This document shows, piece after piece, positions 22,693-34,509 of a stretch of 64,000 nt of DNA. This DNA is from Blasia pusilla (Eukaryota; Marchantiophyta; Marchantiopsida; Blasiales), in NCBI GenBank assembly GCA_050084515.1, contig CM114271.1, positions 34,100,001-34,164,000 of the forward strand. The letters run 5' to 3'. A model generated the notes under the pieces. That model was not told the origin of the DNA and did no database searches. It saw only the letters and a list, made by a program, of their open reading frames with translations. Both the position numbers and the translations under genes were made by a program. The first letter of the stretch is position 1; every line of letters begins with the position of its first letter.

Positions 22693-25101
22693 GTTGATGT
22701 TCCATGCCCCAAGAGCATGGTAGAAAAAGCCGAAAGTAGCACGGAGCCCTTGCCAAGAACTTTCTAACGTAGCCTACTTAACTACACACAACTTGCACTC
22801 AAACTCAAATGTGGTTTGTCTTGCTAGCCAAGAGAAATCATTGGACACAGATTTTTTTGCACTTGCCACAATTAACAATCATTCAAACGCTGTAGGAATT
22901 GAAATGTTGAATGTTCAGTCGGTTCACATGTGTGCTCGTCATTAACTAACTAGCTTATCAAACCTACCGCTAATTGAATTTTCAACTAATGTATTTTTTC
23001 CCACAAACAACCTCTAGATTGTTCCGACAGTCAATTACTTCGTTCATAAACTGAAATCAGATGTGTGGCAGCTGCAGATCAACGCATGTCACGACTCACT
23101 GGCTAGTTATGGAAAAACTTGGAGCTAATTTTGAATTTTAAAAAAGCTTAAAAAATGCGGCCGACTTTTGATCGGTAAATTTTACAAAGGTTGGTGTTGC
23201 TTTCAGTCTGTAGATATGTTTTGGGAACGGCGGGACTCGTTACATTGCTAGGAAGCGCAACTCTGCTGGTGGGCCTGGAAACCCGGCACTCCAAACCATT
23301 GCCACAAAGAGAATTGCAGCTCGACAGCAACACCGATGCCCTGAAGCCATCTATGCAGACCGCTAAGGATCCCATTATGTGTGTGTGACCCTTCCTGCAG
23401 CACGAAAGCTCGCAGACTTGGCTATGGAGCGCCTTCCTTGCGGCCGATGGTGTTGGAGCTAGCAGTCGGTTCGTAGAATGTGGAGAGGTGGTTATGCTTT
23501 GAGTGTGCTCATATGTAGCTTCATGATTGAAGCAAAAGATGAACGTTCTTCAGAGACTAGGTAGGAACCAGAATGCGGGCTGATGAAGCGTGAGTTCGAA
23601 CTTGGAATCCTTTGTGCGGAGCAAGGACGTGTAGCAGCATTGCATATCCCATTGGCTTCCTGGTTTCTTTGCTTCGCACTTGTCGACACTCACTTCTGCA
23701 AGTACTAGATTTGCTCCGAAGCTTGGCTAGGGATTGGATAGATAGCCGACTTCCTCATCACTATACCATCTTGACAAGGGTATGAAGGTTACTGTGCCTA
23801 TTTTGACTCCGGTAGACAGCAACACATTACTATATCTTTGCGTATTCCTGTTATCCTTCCATACCAAGAGACGACAAACTGCTCTCTGCTTCAACCTACA
23901 ACCTCGCCCGCATGATGCAATTTCCTCATCCAACTCTCTCTTATCCGTTTTCCTGCCAGTTTGCGGATCGAATGAAACAGGCCGTTGAGTGCGGAGCACA
24001 AAGTAATTCACAACTCCATGTACTCCTCTCGACTGTCTAACCCCTAGCCTAAGGGGTCTTTTCACTTTTTAAATGATCAGACAGGAAAGCAACATCCACT
24101 CAGCCAAATCGCCATAGGGTTTTTGTGAGATCTCATGGCATTCATGAGTTGTTGGCTTTCACTTTCTCTTCACATCCTCTTGTTTGGTGTTTACAATTTT
24201 CTTCTTAATTTTCTATTGGAATGTCGGTTTTTGTGTGTTTGGTCTTGTTTTGATTTTCTTCATAAGTTTGTTTTTTTTCATACCAAGTGGATTTTCTAGT
24301 TTTTTTTTCCTTTTCCGTAGGCCCTTATTATTGTATTTGGGGTTTTTTAGATCAATTCCTCTTATACCTCTACCTACCTTGCTTTTTCAATATTAAACTT
24401 TACTACTTTGCCCCTCCCTAGTTTTGCTAACTCCTTAAGAGCATTATAGATGTCTATTCTTAAGCCACTTATTTTGATACCACATAGGTCACTTCTCTTT
24501 TTCAATTGTTTATTATATTTCTTAAAGTGACCTTCAATCATAAATCCTTCGATGACTAATCTTTTTCTTCCATCTAAATCTATTTTGGATGGATTCTACT
24601 ACTTTTATTATGGTCATTATTCTAATATTTTCACAAAATTATGGTTCATATATCTTCTCTTGTCTTGAATGACATCTCTACTTTTGGTTCTATGGATATG
24701 GAGTTGGACAATCCATGTACTCACTGATATGGTTTGATTACCCTCCCTAAACCGTAACCAAACTCTCTTTTCCTTGGTCCCCGTCCTCATTATAGATCTA
24801 TCCATTTTTCTCCAGATACTCATACACCCATTAAAAATTATATATTTCTTCTATATGTTTCTCTGCTCCCCTCTTTGCCTCTTCCTATTTATTATAACCT
24901 CGATCAAATACTACTAAATCCTACTACTTTTCCATCCTCACATATCTCATTTGAACCCTTGCTTCCAACTCGCATTTTTTCTATCCTTATCCTCCCTCTG
25001 TCCGCTCCTCCTTCCCCAATCATTTATCCCCTCTTTGGTGTCCTTCATCACCTCATGCATCTCCCATCTCCTCTCCTTGTAACCTTTCTTCTTCTACATC
25101 T
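22693..25101. other. Intergenic DNA, no gene recognised
   Basis: The part next to element A (22693-23150) should hold A's 5' leader and LTR, but I found no matching 3' copy. A short open frame around 23200-23388 (plus) follows a pyrimidine-rich TTTCAG and encodes a hydrophobic stretch (VLGTAGLVTLLGSATLLVGL). It could be a lone exon of a membrane protein, but it has no recognisable partner. 24060-25100 is T-rich on the plus strand with no domain. Confidence 0.45.
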
Positions 25102-27240
25102 ATGCCAAAGGTTTGTTGCATACTTGCTGCTCCTATTGGGATCAAAAGACATCAATGGTACTATCAATTCATGCATGGGCCTTCAATCCCTAACCCGATA
25201 CCACCTCCTACTACCATCCTCATAATAGATGTTAGGACGTGGTTAAGCCAAATCGATCTCCTTCGCTCTTTCCATTCCCATTTTCCTCGTCTTAGAGGCT
25301 TGACTCGCATTATTCCCATTTCTCTTCGCCCCATTATCCAACAAGCATTTCTTTTCCTATTAGAAAAGTTAGCGTGTGATCCCATATATATCAATGCTTG
25401 GTATCTACTATTACTCTTCCCCCAACTCTTCCTCCCGGGGCCAGTAGCCAAGCACGCACAGGGCTCATGGCCTACGTAGGGCTCATGTTTGGGCCTTGCT
25501 ACGGTCCTTGTGTGGGCCTAGCCGTAGGCTCTACGTGGGCCTTGAGACCACCCTGCCCCAAGCTAGTGCAGGCCCCGCTCGGGCTAGGAAAGGGCTTATA
25601 GCCCATACACCCCTTTTTTTCCCTATGCTGCCAAGCCCGCACTTGTTCCCACATCCCAAGTCCGCGTGGGCCATTGGGATTCCAAAAGAACCGGACGGAG
25701 AAGTCATCAGGCAAGTCCGTCCATGGGATGGACATCCCTGACGGAAAGTCCATCTGACAAAAATGGATAACTCCGTCCATTTCCGTGCAACCTTGTTCTT
25801 CATACTCCTCGCTTATCAACAAGCAAAGCATCAACCGTGGGTTTTGAGCATCTATGTGATTGCTTTATCCCAGAAGATTGTGCAAGAGGATTATTGATCT
25901 CTCTCTCTCTCTCTATGGCTTTGTCCCTACTTTATTTAGCATCCACTTATTTCCTTGTCAATTTGAAGTGGCTACCCTTAGTGGTTCTGATGATGTGGCT
26001 CATGGGATACGCTCCACTATTGATATTCATCTAGACTAGGTAGCAATTCAAGTCGATGTGGCTAACACATTCAATTAGAGATTCAATGCAATTTCTTATG
26101 CAACCGTATTTGATGAGTTATGGTCTACATGAGGACAACTTGCGAGTTCCATTCTATTTTTCTTCTCCTTCTATGCATGTGATACACCTCTTATATATTC
26201 TAACAATATTACTACTTTCATAGAAAATAGTGTTTTCCAATCAGCTTGTGGTACACATCAAGGTGATCCCATGGGTTGCCCACTCCTTACCATCGCATAT
26301 TTTCATGCCCTTTGAGCAACAACCCATGCATTTGTTGCACGTGGACAAAGTTTGTATCCACGGATATGTTTGTATATGTGGACTTACGTCCGTCTTATGG
26401 GAGGAATTTTCCACGTGGCCTTGTCTTTCTCATTCTCCCCACTTGCCTTCGTGTTCCGTATTTTCCTATTTCTTCCCCCCCCCCTTATTGCCCCACTTGC
26501 TCTTGTCTTGCCTTCCGTCATGAGTATAAGTGTGGGCGCCATCTCTTGCAATCCATGTCTGTGGACATATCCAAACTTGTCTGTCCATATCTGTCCTAGG
26601 GATGAACTTGTCGATTTTTGTACAACCATGTCCACTGTATTGCTCATGATACCCATATTATAGGTCCTCTATCTCAAGTGGTTCCTACTTATACCCATTT
26701 TGTGGAGCAATCCTCTAGCTTAAAGCTTAAAGTCCAGCCTAGTAAATGTTTGGTATGGGCTTCTTTATGCCTTCCCTAAATATTCATCATGCCTATTCTT
26801 GATTTTACCGTCTACATTAAATGGGTTTGGATTCTTGGGGTCCCAATTGGTTTCATCGACTATATATTCAAGTTCTTGGATGAAGCCCTAAGATTTAGAA
26901 AGATGTAGAATGGCTTCATTTGTTATCTCATCAATAGGATTCCCAAGTGGCTTATGGGATTCTCTGCTAATATTTTATGATGTCCCTCCTACCTTCTTTG
27001 CACTTGTCCTTCCACTTTAGAGTTCTTATATTGGTTGGCCTCTTTTGACACTTATATCATGGCAACTTTCGATCAATTTCTCGGTCCAAATACATTTGAG
27101 GGAAATTACGATGTTTTGGTTTCACAAAAATCTATCTTGCCTATTTATTTTGGAGGGTTGGGGCTTTCCTTCACGGTTGCATTGGGTCTAGCAGCTTTTC
27201 TAGGGAGTTAGGCTTTAAGTGCCCTCATTTTTACTTCAAG
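25102..27240 (+). pseudogene. LINE-type (non-LTR) reverse transcriptase relic
   Basis: Pieces in several frames follow LINE RT order: a helical segment (GLTRIIPISLRPIIQQAF, 25102-25479), then about 26000-26110 with IQVDVANTFN (palm motif with the catalytic Asp), about 26240-26300 with THQGDPMGCPLLTIAYFHAL (motif B), about 26360 with TDMFVYVD at the YxDD position (degenerate), and about 26660-26770 with VQPSKCLVWASLCLP. A late block with LPIYFGGLGLSFTV and FLGS (about 27130-27215) completes it. Frequent stops and frameshifts make it a dead, old copy. Confidence 0.72.
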
Positions 27241-28799
27241 GTTTCTCTAAGGAGATGCATTTATTGTGATGGATCATGTTGCTCATATAGTGTAGGGCAA
27301 TGAACAAGGAGATCCGGGGTTTAGAGTATTCGTAGCCGGCAGTTTTTTGGAATTTCCTTCCCTGCTCGAGAGAGGCCGGCTGAGATTCCGGCGCATTTGA
27401 CTGAGTTTTCGGAAGATGGCAGAGCGGATTCGGTGTAGCCAAAAACTCCCCGGGAATCGCAGAGGCTTGACTGGGATTACACCTGCGACAGGAGGAGACA
27501 CCGGAATTTGACCGATATTATATTACGGGCTGACGAAATGCTATTGGAATAGTTTTTGACAATTGGAAAATTGATGAGTTGTGATTGGAGGGTAGATGGA
27601 GGGACGGATATGCACTCCAACGTGTTTTCAAATCCTGGCCGCACAGTAGAGGGTTTTACAAAACTCTGTAAGGTGCCCCAAAATCAGCCGCACCCTAAAA
27701 CCTTCAGGCTGCCCCTCTAAAACCGTTCGATGCTTTGGAGTCTCATCCGACAATATTGAGCAAACCCCGGGTGGGACGGACTCTACGGAGTGAGGCGCGG
27801 ACAGAGGTGAGAGGGTGGGGGGTATATCTCTCCATGGCTCATTGTACGATTTTGCCCGCAGCTGCCCTGTTGTGCCCTCCTCTATGCCGCGGCTCTGCAT
27901 TTAGCGATCTTGCCCGTTGTGGCTCATTGTGTGATTTTTCCCGCTACTGCTATGCTCTACTCTACTCTATGCCGCGGCTCTGTGTCGAGTGCTTTTGCTT
28001 CCTGTTGCACCTTTGATAGTTGTTGTGCCCTTGCTCACTATTGCGCCCTTGCCCGCTGCTGCACTTTTGCTCGCTGTTGCGCCATTGTGCGCTCTTGCTC
28101 TTGCTCGCTGTTGCGCTGTTGTGCGCTGTTGTGCGCTCTTGCTCTTGCTCGCTGTTGCGCTATTGTGCGCTCCTGCTCGCTGCTGCGTTTTCGGCTCAGC
28201 AAGAGCAAGAGATTTGTGCGCTCTGCTTGCTTGCTATTGTCACTGCGTTCTTGCCCACTTAGGATGCTCTTGCCCAATATTGTGTGCTCTTGCTCACTGA
28301 TGCGCTCTTTCCTGCTATTGTGTACTCTTTTTGAGTCCCCATTTCCTCTGCTGCTGCGCTCAGAGCCTTCATTCCGACATGTGTCTTTTCTTGCCTGTTA
28401 GTTCGGCTGCCTTTCGTTCCTACTGCAACTCATAGCTGTATCTCTCGCTCTTCGTGACATGCTTTCGTTCTTGGAGTCCTGGTGCTATTCCCTAAACCCT
28501 AGGAGCGCGTTCATAGGACTCGTGTTGCCTTATCCCACGCTTTTGCGAGCGCTTTTGCTCTTGTTGCGGTTCCCTGGTTCGCGCTGCAAGATCTCTTGCT
28601 CTTGGTGCCTTGTAATCATGCTGCTAGCAATTTTTGTGTCATGTTGCAAAGCCCTGGTGTCACATATGAGTAGCCGATAGGCCGAGATCTATCGTGGATA
28701 GGGTGTAGGAGCCAACGGACTACACCCTGTAACTGCATTCATAGATCATGCAAAATCGAACGAGCAAGTAAAGCTTGCTTGGGCAGCCAATGGGGGTAA
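27241..28799. other. Intergenic DNA, no gene recognised
   Basis: There are only short ORFs without domains, apart from the low-complexity tract at 28015-28340. A 9-bp inverted repeat (agggtgtag / ctacaccct, about 28698-28727) lies just upstream of the hAT relic and might belong to its end, but no matching copy was found beyond the 3' side. Confidence 0.45.
28015..28340. repeat. Degenerate tandem repeat rich in 'gctcttgctc' and 'gctgttgcgc' units
   Basis: Short units such as gctcttgctcgctgttgcgc recur with variation over about 300 bp. The tract is so regular that it is open in several frames on both strands, giving Cys/Ala/Leu-rich strings on plus and Gln/Arg/Glu-rich strings on minus. These are products of the repeat, not genes. 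Confidence 0.75.
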
Positions 28800-30673
28800 G
28801 AAATCTATGGCAAAGGCCATTGCCACATCCAACCGGACATGTGAGGTTGCACTCTTGACTTTATTCAAGTGTGCATATTTTCTTGCAAAGGAGGCCATGC
28901 CCTTCTCAAAATTCACGGCTCTTTGTAAATTGTTGCTTGCTGTGAATGCACCTATCACCATGGACCTTTATCAAGATGAAAAGAGTAGTAGTGACATTTG
29001 TTTATTCATTAGCCAAATTTTGATGAAGAAGACTCTAGCTAGAGTTCAATCATCTCCTTTCTTTGGGATTTTGATGGACGAATTTATAGATATTTTGGTG
29101 ACAGGGCATTTAGTTGTGTTTGCAACATTCATAGAAGAGGGTCACGTTGAGTATTGTTTTCTAGGGTTGATTCGTTGTGAATCTAAATGTTCTAATACTA
29201 TCACTAACACTTTGTTGGAGTTTATGAAAGATTGAGGGCCAGAGTATACCAAAATGGTTGGATTTGGTTCAGATGGGGCCTCTACAATGGTAGGTAGCCA
29301 AATTGGGGTAGCTTCTCAATTGAAGCAAAAGGTAAACCCTTTTCTGCTCTCTGTGCATTGTGCAGCGCACAGAACCAATCTTGCGGCTTTAACAGCAGCA
29401 AGAGCACCTGATTGTAAAGTCATTTCAACATAAATTGATTCTATTTTGAATGCCTTAGTAGGGTATTTCAAAAGGTCATCAAAGAGGAAAGCTAACCTAG
29501 CATCACTTCAAGTAAAGTTGAATGACTCTCAACGAGTCATGAAGAGGTATCATAAAATAAGATGGTTGTCATGCTTGCACGCTGTATGTACATTGTGTGA
29601 TTCGCTTGAGTCTATACTGACATACTTTAGGGATATTTCCCCTTTAGAAGATGACGGCAAGGCCTCAAATTTATACAACAAGTCAAGATCATTCCAAATG
29701 ATCTATTAGTTATATTTTTTAGCTGATATTCTTTCCAACCTTGCTAACTTGAGCAAGATTTTCCAATACAAGTTTGTTGACGTTAGTACTATTGGCAGCA
29801 TTGTTACTTCTGAGATTTCTTCTATTACCATGAATTTTGTGATGGAAAGTCGAGATTTGAATCCATCCATATTTTCAGAAGAAACAGGTTATCACATCCT
29901 ACCTGATTTTGGTCCCCCCGATGGATATCTTAGACCTTTGCAATCCGAGATTAGGGGTTATAAGTTTCATAGCATAGAAATGTTGAGAGAACGTACATGC
30001 AGGGATTTGGAATCTGCTCTCTTATTTCAGAAGTCATATGCTGAAAGTCTTTGCTTAACATTGCAAGAAAGATTTAGGGATAACAATCTTATTGGTGCAA
30101 TGAGGATTTTGAACCCATTGCACATGCCCTTCTGACAAGTTGGGTTAAATAGTTGGGGATGTAAGGACTTGGAAGATTTGTGTGCATATTTTGGGTGTGA
30201 GTTACCATTGAGGGGACATCTCCAACCCTCTGTCATAAATTCTGCTGCTGTGAAGCAAGAATTTTAGTCATTCAAGTTGATGGCTACAACCGAGTGGAAA
30301 GATCATAATTTTTGAGATTTAGGGGCAATGGTGAGTTGGAGCCCCACTTTACAATGTAAGTTTGCTAACTTGCTTGTTTTGGCTAATGTTGCAAGGGTTC
30401 AATGTGTTAGCAATGCCATATGTGAGAGGGCTTTTTCAATTCAGAATTTGATTAAGACTAAGACTCGTAATCGACTCGATACTAAACATCTAGATGTTGT
30501 ATCAAGGATTGCTTTAGAAGGACCTACAAGTGACTATGACGCCATGTTGTTTGAATATGTCATATTATGGAAGACTTCTGCTAATTTTAGGTACTTGTAT
30601 TCTAATCCCGATCAATACATGAACCCTCAAGCAGAAACAAAATGTGGCGCCCCATCTCTTGACTTGCTAGGTT
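28800..30673 (+). pseudogene. hAT-superfamily transposase relic (ZNF862/KIAA1586-like branch)
   Basis: The plus-strand pieces run in order: a helical N-terminal part (about 28807-29235), an RNase H-like core with FFGILMDEFIDI, where relatives have the first catalytic Asp, then KMVGFGSDGASTMVG with the second. Next comes LSVHCAAHRTNLAA with the conserved Cys/His. The C-terminus has the hAT dimerisation motif, SNAICERAFSIQNLIKTKTR and NRLDTKHLDVV (about 30400-30510). In-frame stops occur at 29233 (TGA), near 29431 (TAA), near 29707 (TAG), 30133 (TGA) and beyond. No N-terminal zinc finger is visible, and terminal inverted repeats and target-site duplication are not identified. It cannot encode active transposase. 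Confidence 0.85.
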
Positions 30674-30705
30674 GATGTGTGTTTTGTTTTGTAGGACTTA
30701 GAGCT

Positions 30706-30749
30706 CTTCTATAACACTTGGAGCTTAGAAACTCCAAGTATTATAGAAG
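30706..30749. repeat. 18-bp near-perfect hairpin after the hAT relic
   Basis: The arms 30706-30723 and 30732-30749 pair at 17 of 18 positions around an 8-nt loop, 30 bp after the hAT reading frame ends. It may be a subterminal element structure or the transcript-end hairpin of the transposon. Confidence 0.65.
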
Positions 30750-33700
30750 GGCATGATCCTTGGCTCCCAACTGGTGGGGAGGCTTGGCCAGGTTTAACTC
30801 CTGCCGGGGATATCTCAAGGTAGAGAGCATAACATTTCCTTCATGTAAATTTTGGAAGGGAAGATTTTGGAAGGGAGGTTTTGCTCCAAGATAAAAGGGC
30901 ACAAGGTAGATGATGAGGTTAAGGTAAAAAGAAAATAAAAAGTGAAATTAAAGAGAGAAAAGGTGAAGGAAAGAAAGAAAAAAGGCTTGTTACATATATG
31001 CCGGAAATTGGCAGCCGTCTCGGAAAACACATCTGCCGGAAATCGTCCGCTGGCTGGGAAAAAAACCGGAAACTAGATGGGTCCATTTCCAAAGTACCAG
31101 AAACACAATGGGTACCTTTTGAAAAAATTCGGATTAAAACTGTGTGAAAAAATATGAACCATTTTTTAACTCTCTTGTTTAAATAATACCAGCCATGACC
31201 AGCTAGGGAAAAAAAAACCGACATGATAGTCTAAAGAGCAGTAATCGGCTGACAAATTAAAAAAATCTCCCCGGACCTTGGTGTAGGGGTGTCTATTATT
31301 CCAACGACAAGGGAGATCTAATCAATCTCATCTTCCTCTTGCTATACAAGTAATTCTACCCTCTTGCAATCCATTGATTATGGAATAACCATACGGACTT
31401 TAATACCATATCTCTCGGAACTTGCACTATATCAACTTTTCTTGTATTCTTTATGAGGCATCCTCTATCACTCATCAAGCTCGTCTATGTTGATATGCGG
31501 GCAGGGGAGTAGGGAAAGTCTGCTTATTCTTCCATTTTTTCTTCCTCAACGTATATTCTTGACAGCTTTGCGGTCATGACTTCCACTTCCTCATCCTTCT
31601 CAACGAGATGTGTCGGAGGATGTATATGGGAAAGGGAGGCCACTTATGCAAAGTATTGATTAAAAATTCACAAATATTAAAAAATGTATAACTTAAAAAA
31701 ATCCTCCACGAAAAAAAAATGAGAATATAGTTTGAAAAATTTTCACAACAAAATAACTCAAAAAACAAGCATCACATACTCCCGAACATCTCCAAGCAAC
31801 CATAAAGCTGCCACGTACCCATCGGTATAGAAACCTATCCTGTGTGTCCAGTGGCCATTGGACTTCGCCCGACAGCGTGGAAGTGACGTGGAGTTGAGAG
31901 ATATTTGGTCTGCCAGATGTCGGCGATCGAGAAGGAGTACCGTTCTCCAGTACAAAATAAACCTTAAAGCTCTCATCTTTTTCTGTACAGTACAGTTCAG
32001 TATAGTACAACCCCTAAGGACGAGTGTGTGGTACAAACGCACGTACCACTGGTTACAACAGCCCGAGCGGACTAACCGCTCCCCGCCAGCTGTCTCTCTA
32101 TCGGTCATGATGATCCTAGGGCTCCAGTCCCATGAGACGGACGTTCGCTCCTCTGCATCCGTTCCAAGCTCCGGGGATCTTTCAGGTAAGCCGGTCTGGA
32201 ACGGTCTTTTGTCAATTTCAACGAAATATAAAACCGGTGCGTTAATATATTGTAACATAATATACCGAGAAAAAACAAGCGATTGTATGCAGAGGTGCCA
32301 TAAGAAATACCTCGTTTAACTTAGCAGAAAATAATGGTATTATAATATTATCATTAAGAAAGATCGTAAACTCGCCCAATTTTCTAGTATTGATGTTTGA
32401 GTTTTCATTCTTTTATTTTGGGCAATGTAGTTGGTTGGGAGTCATTCAATCACGTTTATCAATTATCAATCGTTAGTGTCACTTCTTTTTTATATATACT
32501 AAGGAAAATATTAATATAAAATGAAAAAACTTTTTTTTTATTTTGGTGGGAAAGAATATTCTCTCTAAATTTTGGAAAAGAAATTTTGAAATTTTTGTTG
32601 GGTTTTAATAAGGGGCATGGGATTTTTTGTTTTTTCCCAAAATTTAGGATGGAAACGATGTGATTTTCTCTCAAAGTGAGGGAGAAGATTTTTCATATCT
32701 ATATTATTAAAATAGGACGGGGTTTGATGTCTTAGCCTTAGGACACGTGAGGGGGAGGGGTATTCAAGTAGTAAGCCTGTTTGAATTTTATTATTTAAAC
32801 CACACTAGATGGGTAGAAATATTTCAAGTAGAAAAAATCAAAGGATTTTAATAAATAGAAAAATATATTGTATAAGTATTAATAATTTTTTAATATTATA
32901 CTGGTGGGATTATAAATATTAATAGAATGGAATATTTTGGATTAAAAAATTTTATAATTTTTTCTTAATTCACATGTGATGGAAAGGGAAAATTTTAATG
33001 GATAAGGAATAGATCAAATTTCATGGAAGGTTAAAATTATTTAGAGGATTAGGATATCATTTAAATTTGAATGGAGTACTGTACTTACTTAAAAGGGTGA
33101 AATTTTACTATTCTTCTAAGATTTTAGAAAATAATAACTATATTAAAAATTTTAAATAATTTATTTTATTATTTAAAATTAATCGTATAGTTCACATGTG
33201 ATATTTTGGGAAAAGAAAGTAAATCTGAATGGAAAAGGAAAATAATTTAATAAAAAAAAAAAATTTTTTAGTAAATGTGATTCTGGTAGAAAGAGTGGAA
33301 GGGGATGAATCATTTTTGTTTGAACTTTTAGGGAGAAATGTAATTATTTAGGGGAGATGGATATCATTTAAAGGTGATTTTCTTACTCTTCTAAGATTTA
33401 TAAGAGTGGAAATTACACCTAAATTTTGAAATGAAATATATTAAAAAAAATTAACATAATTTTTTGAAAATGTCATCGACATCTGTTTATAAGCTATTCT
33501 ATTGAGAAAACTATGCTAGGCTTGCATGGCACGGGCAACATCTACATTCTTATGGGAGAGTGCCTTCTTGATTTGCAAACACCTCACCTCTCTGTTTGAC
33601 ACCTGAAAATGTGTCTCCTTATGCACGCAGCGTTAAAAAAATTTGAATTTGTGTGTTGCATCATTAATCCCTTCCATTTACAAATAATACACTAAAAAAA

Positions 33701-34131
33701 ATTTCAAATTTTTTTTATTCCTGTCCATCACATGAGCACCTTACTAGTTTTTTCAAATAAGGGTATTTCAAATCATATTCTCAATAATTGTGTCCAACTC
33801 ACTTTACAAAACCTACTTATGTTACAAAGTCCAAATTCATGGACATATCCTATTCCATGCGAGGAAAAATATAATAATTTTCTTTGTTGCCCCATTCAAG
33901 TTTAGGTTTGAAGATCTATGGTTTATAGTCTAAGGTGATAAACGTATTTTGCATCTCTAGTCCAAAAGTACTTGAATTTACCACATTTAGCAAAATTGGT
34001 GATTTTCTTTGAGCCAAAAAATCCAACAGTAATTGGGAATATTTCGAGATCAAATTTCCATCGTGGAAATTTTGAGATTTTCTTCATTTCAAAAATTCCG
34101 AATATAATATTTATATTATAATTCCTTATAT
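30750..34131. other. AT-rich intergenic DNA left of element B
   Basis: No gene is recognised. Overlapping ORFs at 31758-32258 (minus) and 31858-32319 (plus) lie in a small GC-richer patch and have no known domain. From about 32320 to 34131 the DNA is strongly AT-rich, with runs of A or T and only short ORFs; element B starts at its right edge. Confidence 0.55.
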
Positions 34132-34295
34132 TGTCATGACCATACGGATTATGTCGTAGAGTACAGTGTGTTAGTAGAGGCCATTCCTTATGTAGGACCG
34201 TAGTGGCTTGGTAGAGATGCGGTTTCATACATAGGGTTGGGGGTTACTCAATTGGGGGTGACTTTCCCAATAGGGCCCGCTCTTAGGTTGGAGGA

Positions 34296-34302
34296 TATAA
34301 GG
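34296..34302 (+). promoter_or_regulatory. TATA box of the element B 5' LTR
   Basis: TATAAGG is conserved at the same place in the 3' LTR (43641-43647). An RNA starting about 31 nt downstream would begin at 34327 with GTTCTTTGAGT, the left boundary of the R region in my model. Confidence 0.7.
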
Positions 34303-34310
34303 TGGAGTGC

Positions 34311-34337
34311 ACTCAAAGAACAGTCAGTTCTTTGAGT
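34311..34337. repeat. 11-bp perfect hairpin at the inferred U3/R boundary
   Basis: The arms 34311-34321 (actcaaagaac) and 34327-34337 (gttctttgagt) enclose a 5-nt loop, and the structure is intact in the 3' LTR (43656-43682). The right arm is the inferred RNA 5' end; the left arm is identical to the primer-binding-site candidate after the LTR. Confidence 0.85.
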
Positions 34338-34498
34338 TGAGCCTGTTGCGTTGGGAGTTAGCCTTGGTAGTGAGTAGAGCTCTTGGCTATAGTGTTTCCC
34401 GCAAGCTTCGACTTAGATTCTCCCATCATGGAGTGGGTTTGGCTCGATTGTATGTGATTCTATACGTGTTTTATGACAGTAGGTCTTTCACGGATTTC

Positions 34499-34509
34499 AC
34501 TCAAAGAAC
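34499..34509 (+). promoter_or_regulatory. Candidate self-priming primer-binding site
   Basis: ACTCAAAGAAC lies exactly at the 3' end of the 5' LTR and is the perfect reverse complement of the inferred first 11 nt of the transcript (34327-34337). No TGG, the start of a tRNA-type primer-binding site, occurs in the next ~17 nt. In Tf1/sushi elements the RNA 5' end folds onto such a site, is cleaved and primes minus-strand DNA. That this applies here is inference. Confidence 0.6.

Larger units (their letters stand above)
34132..34499 (+). repeat. Element B 5' LTR, lacking its first ~106 bp
   Basis: This matches 43477-43844 base for base in length, with about nine substitutions. It begins TGTCATGACC and ends GGATTTCA. 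Compared with the complete 3' LTR (43371-43844) it lacks the first 106 bp, which are instead found as an extra copy at the far right end. It contains TATAAGG at 34296-34302 and the inferred transcription start near 34327. Confidence 0.88.

Noticed and set aside
23191-23388. Short ORF with one possible membrane helix, after a TTTCAG acceptor-like site
   Set aside because: No second exon, start context or homologue could be found; too short to call a gene.
28038-28277. Gln/Arg/Glu-rich minus-strand ORF
   Set aside because: Product of the tandem repeat; antisense frames are equally open.
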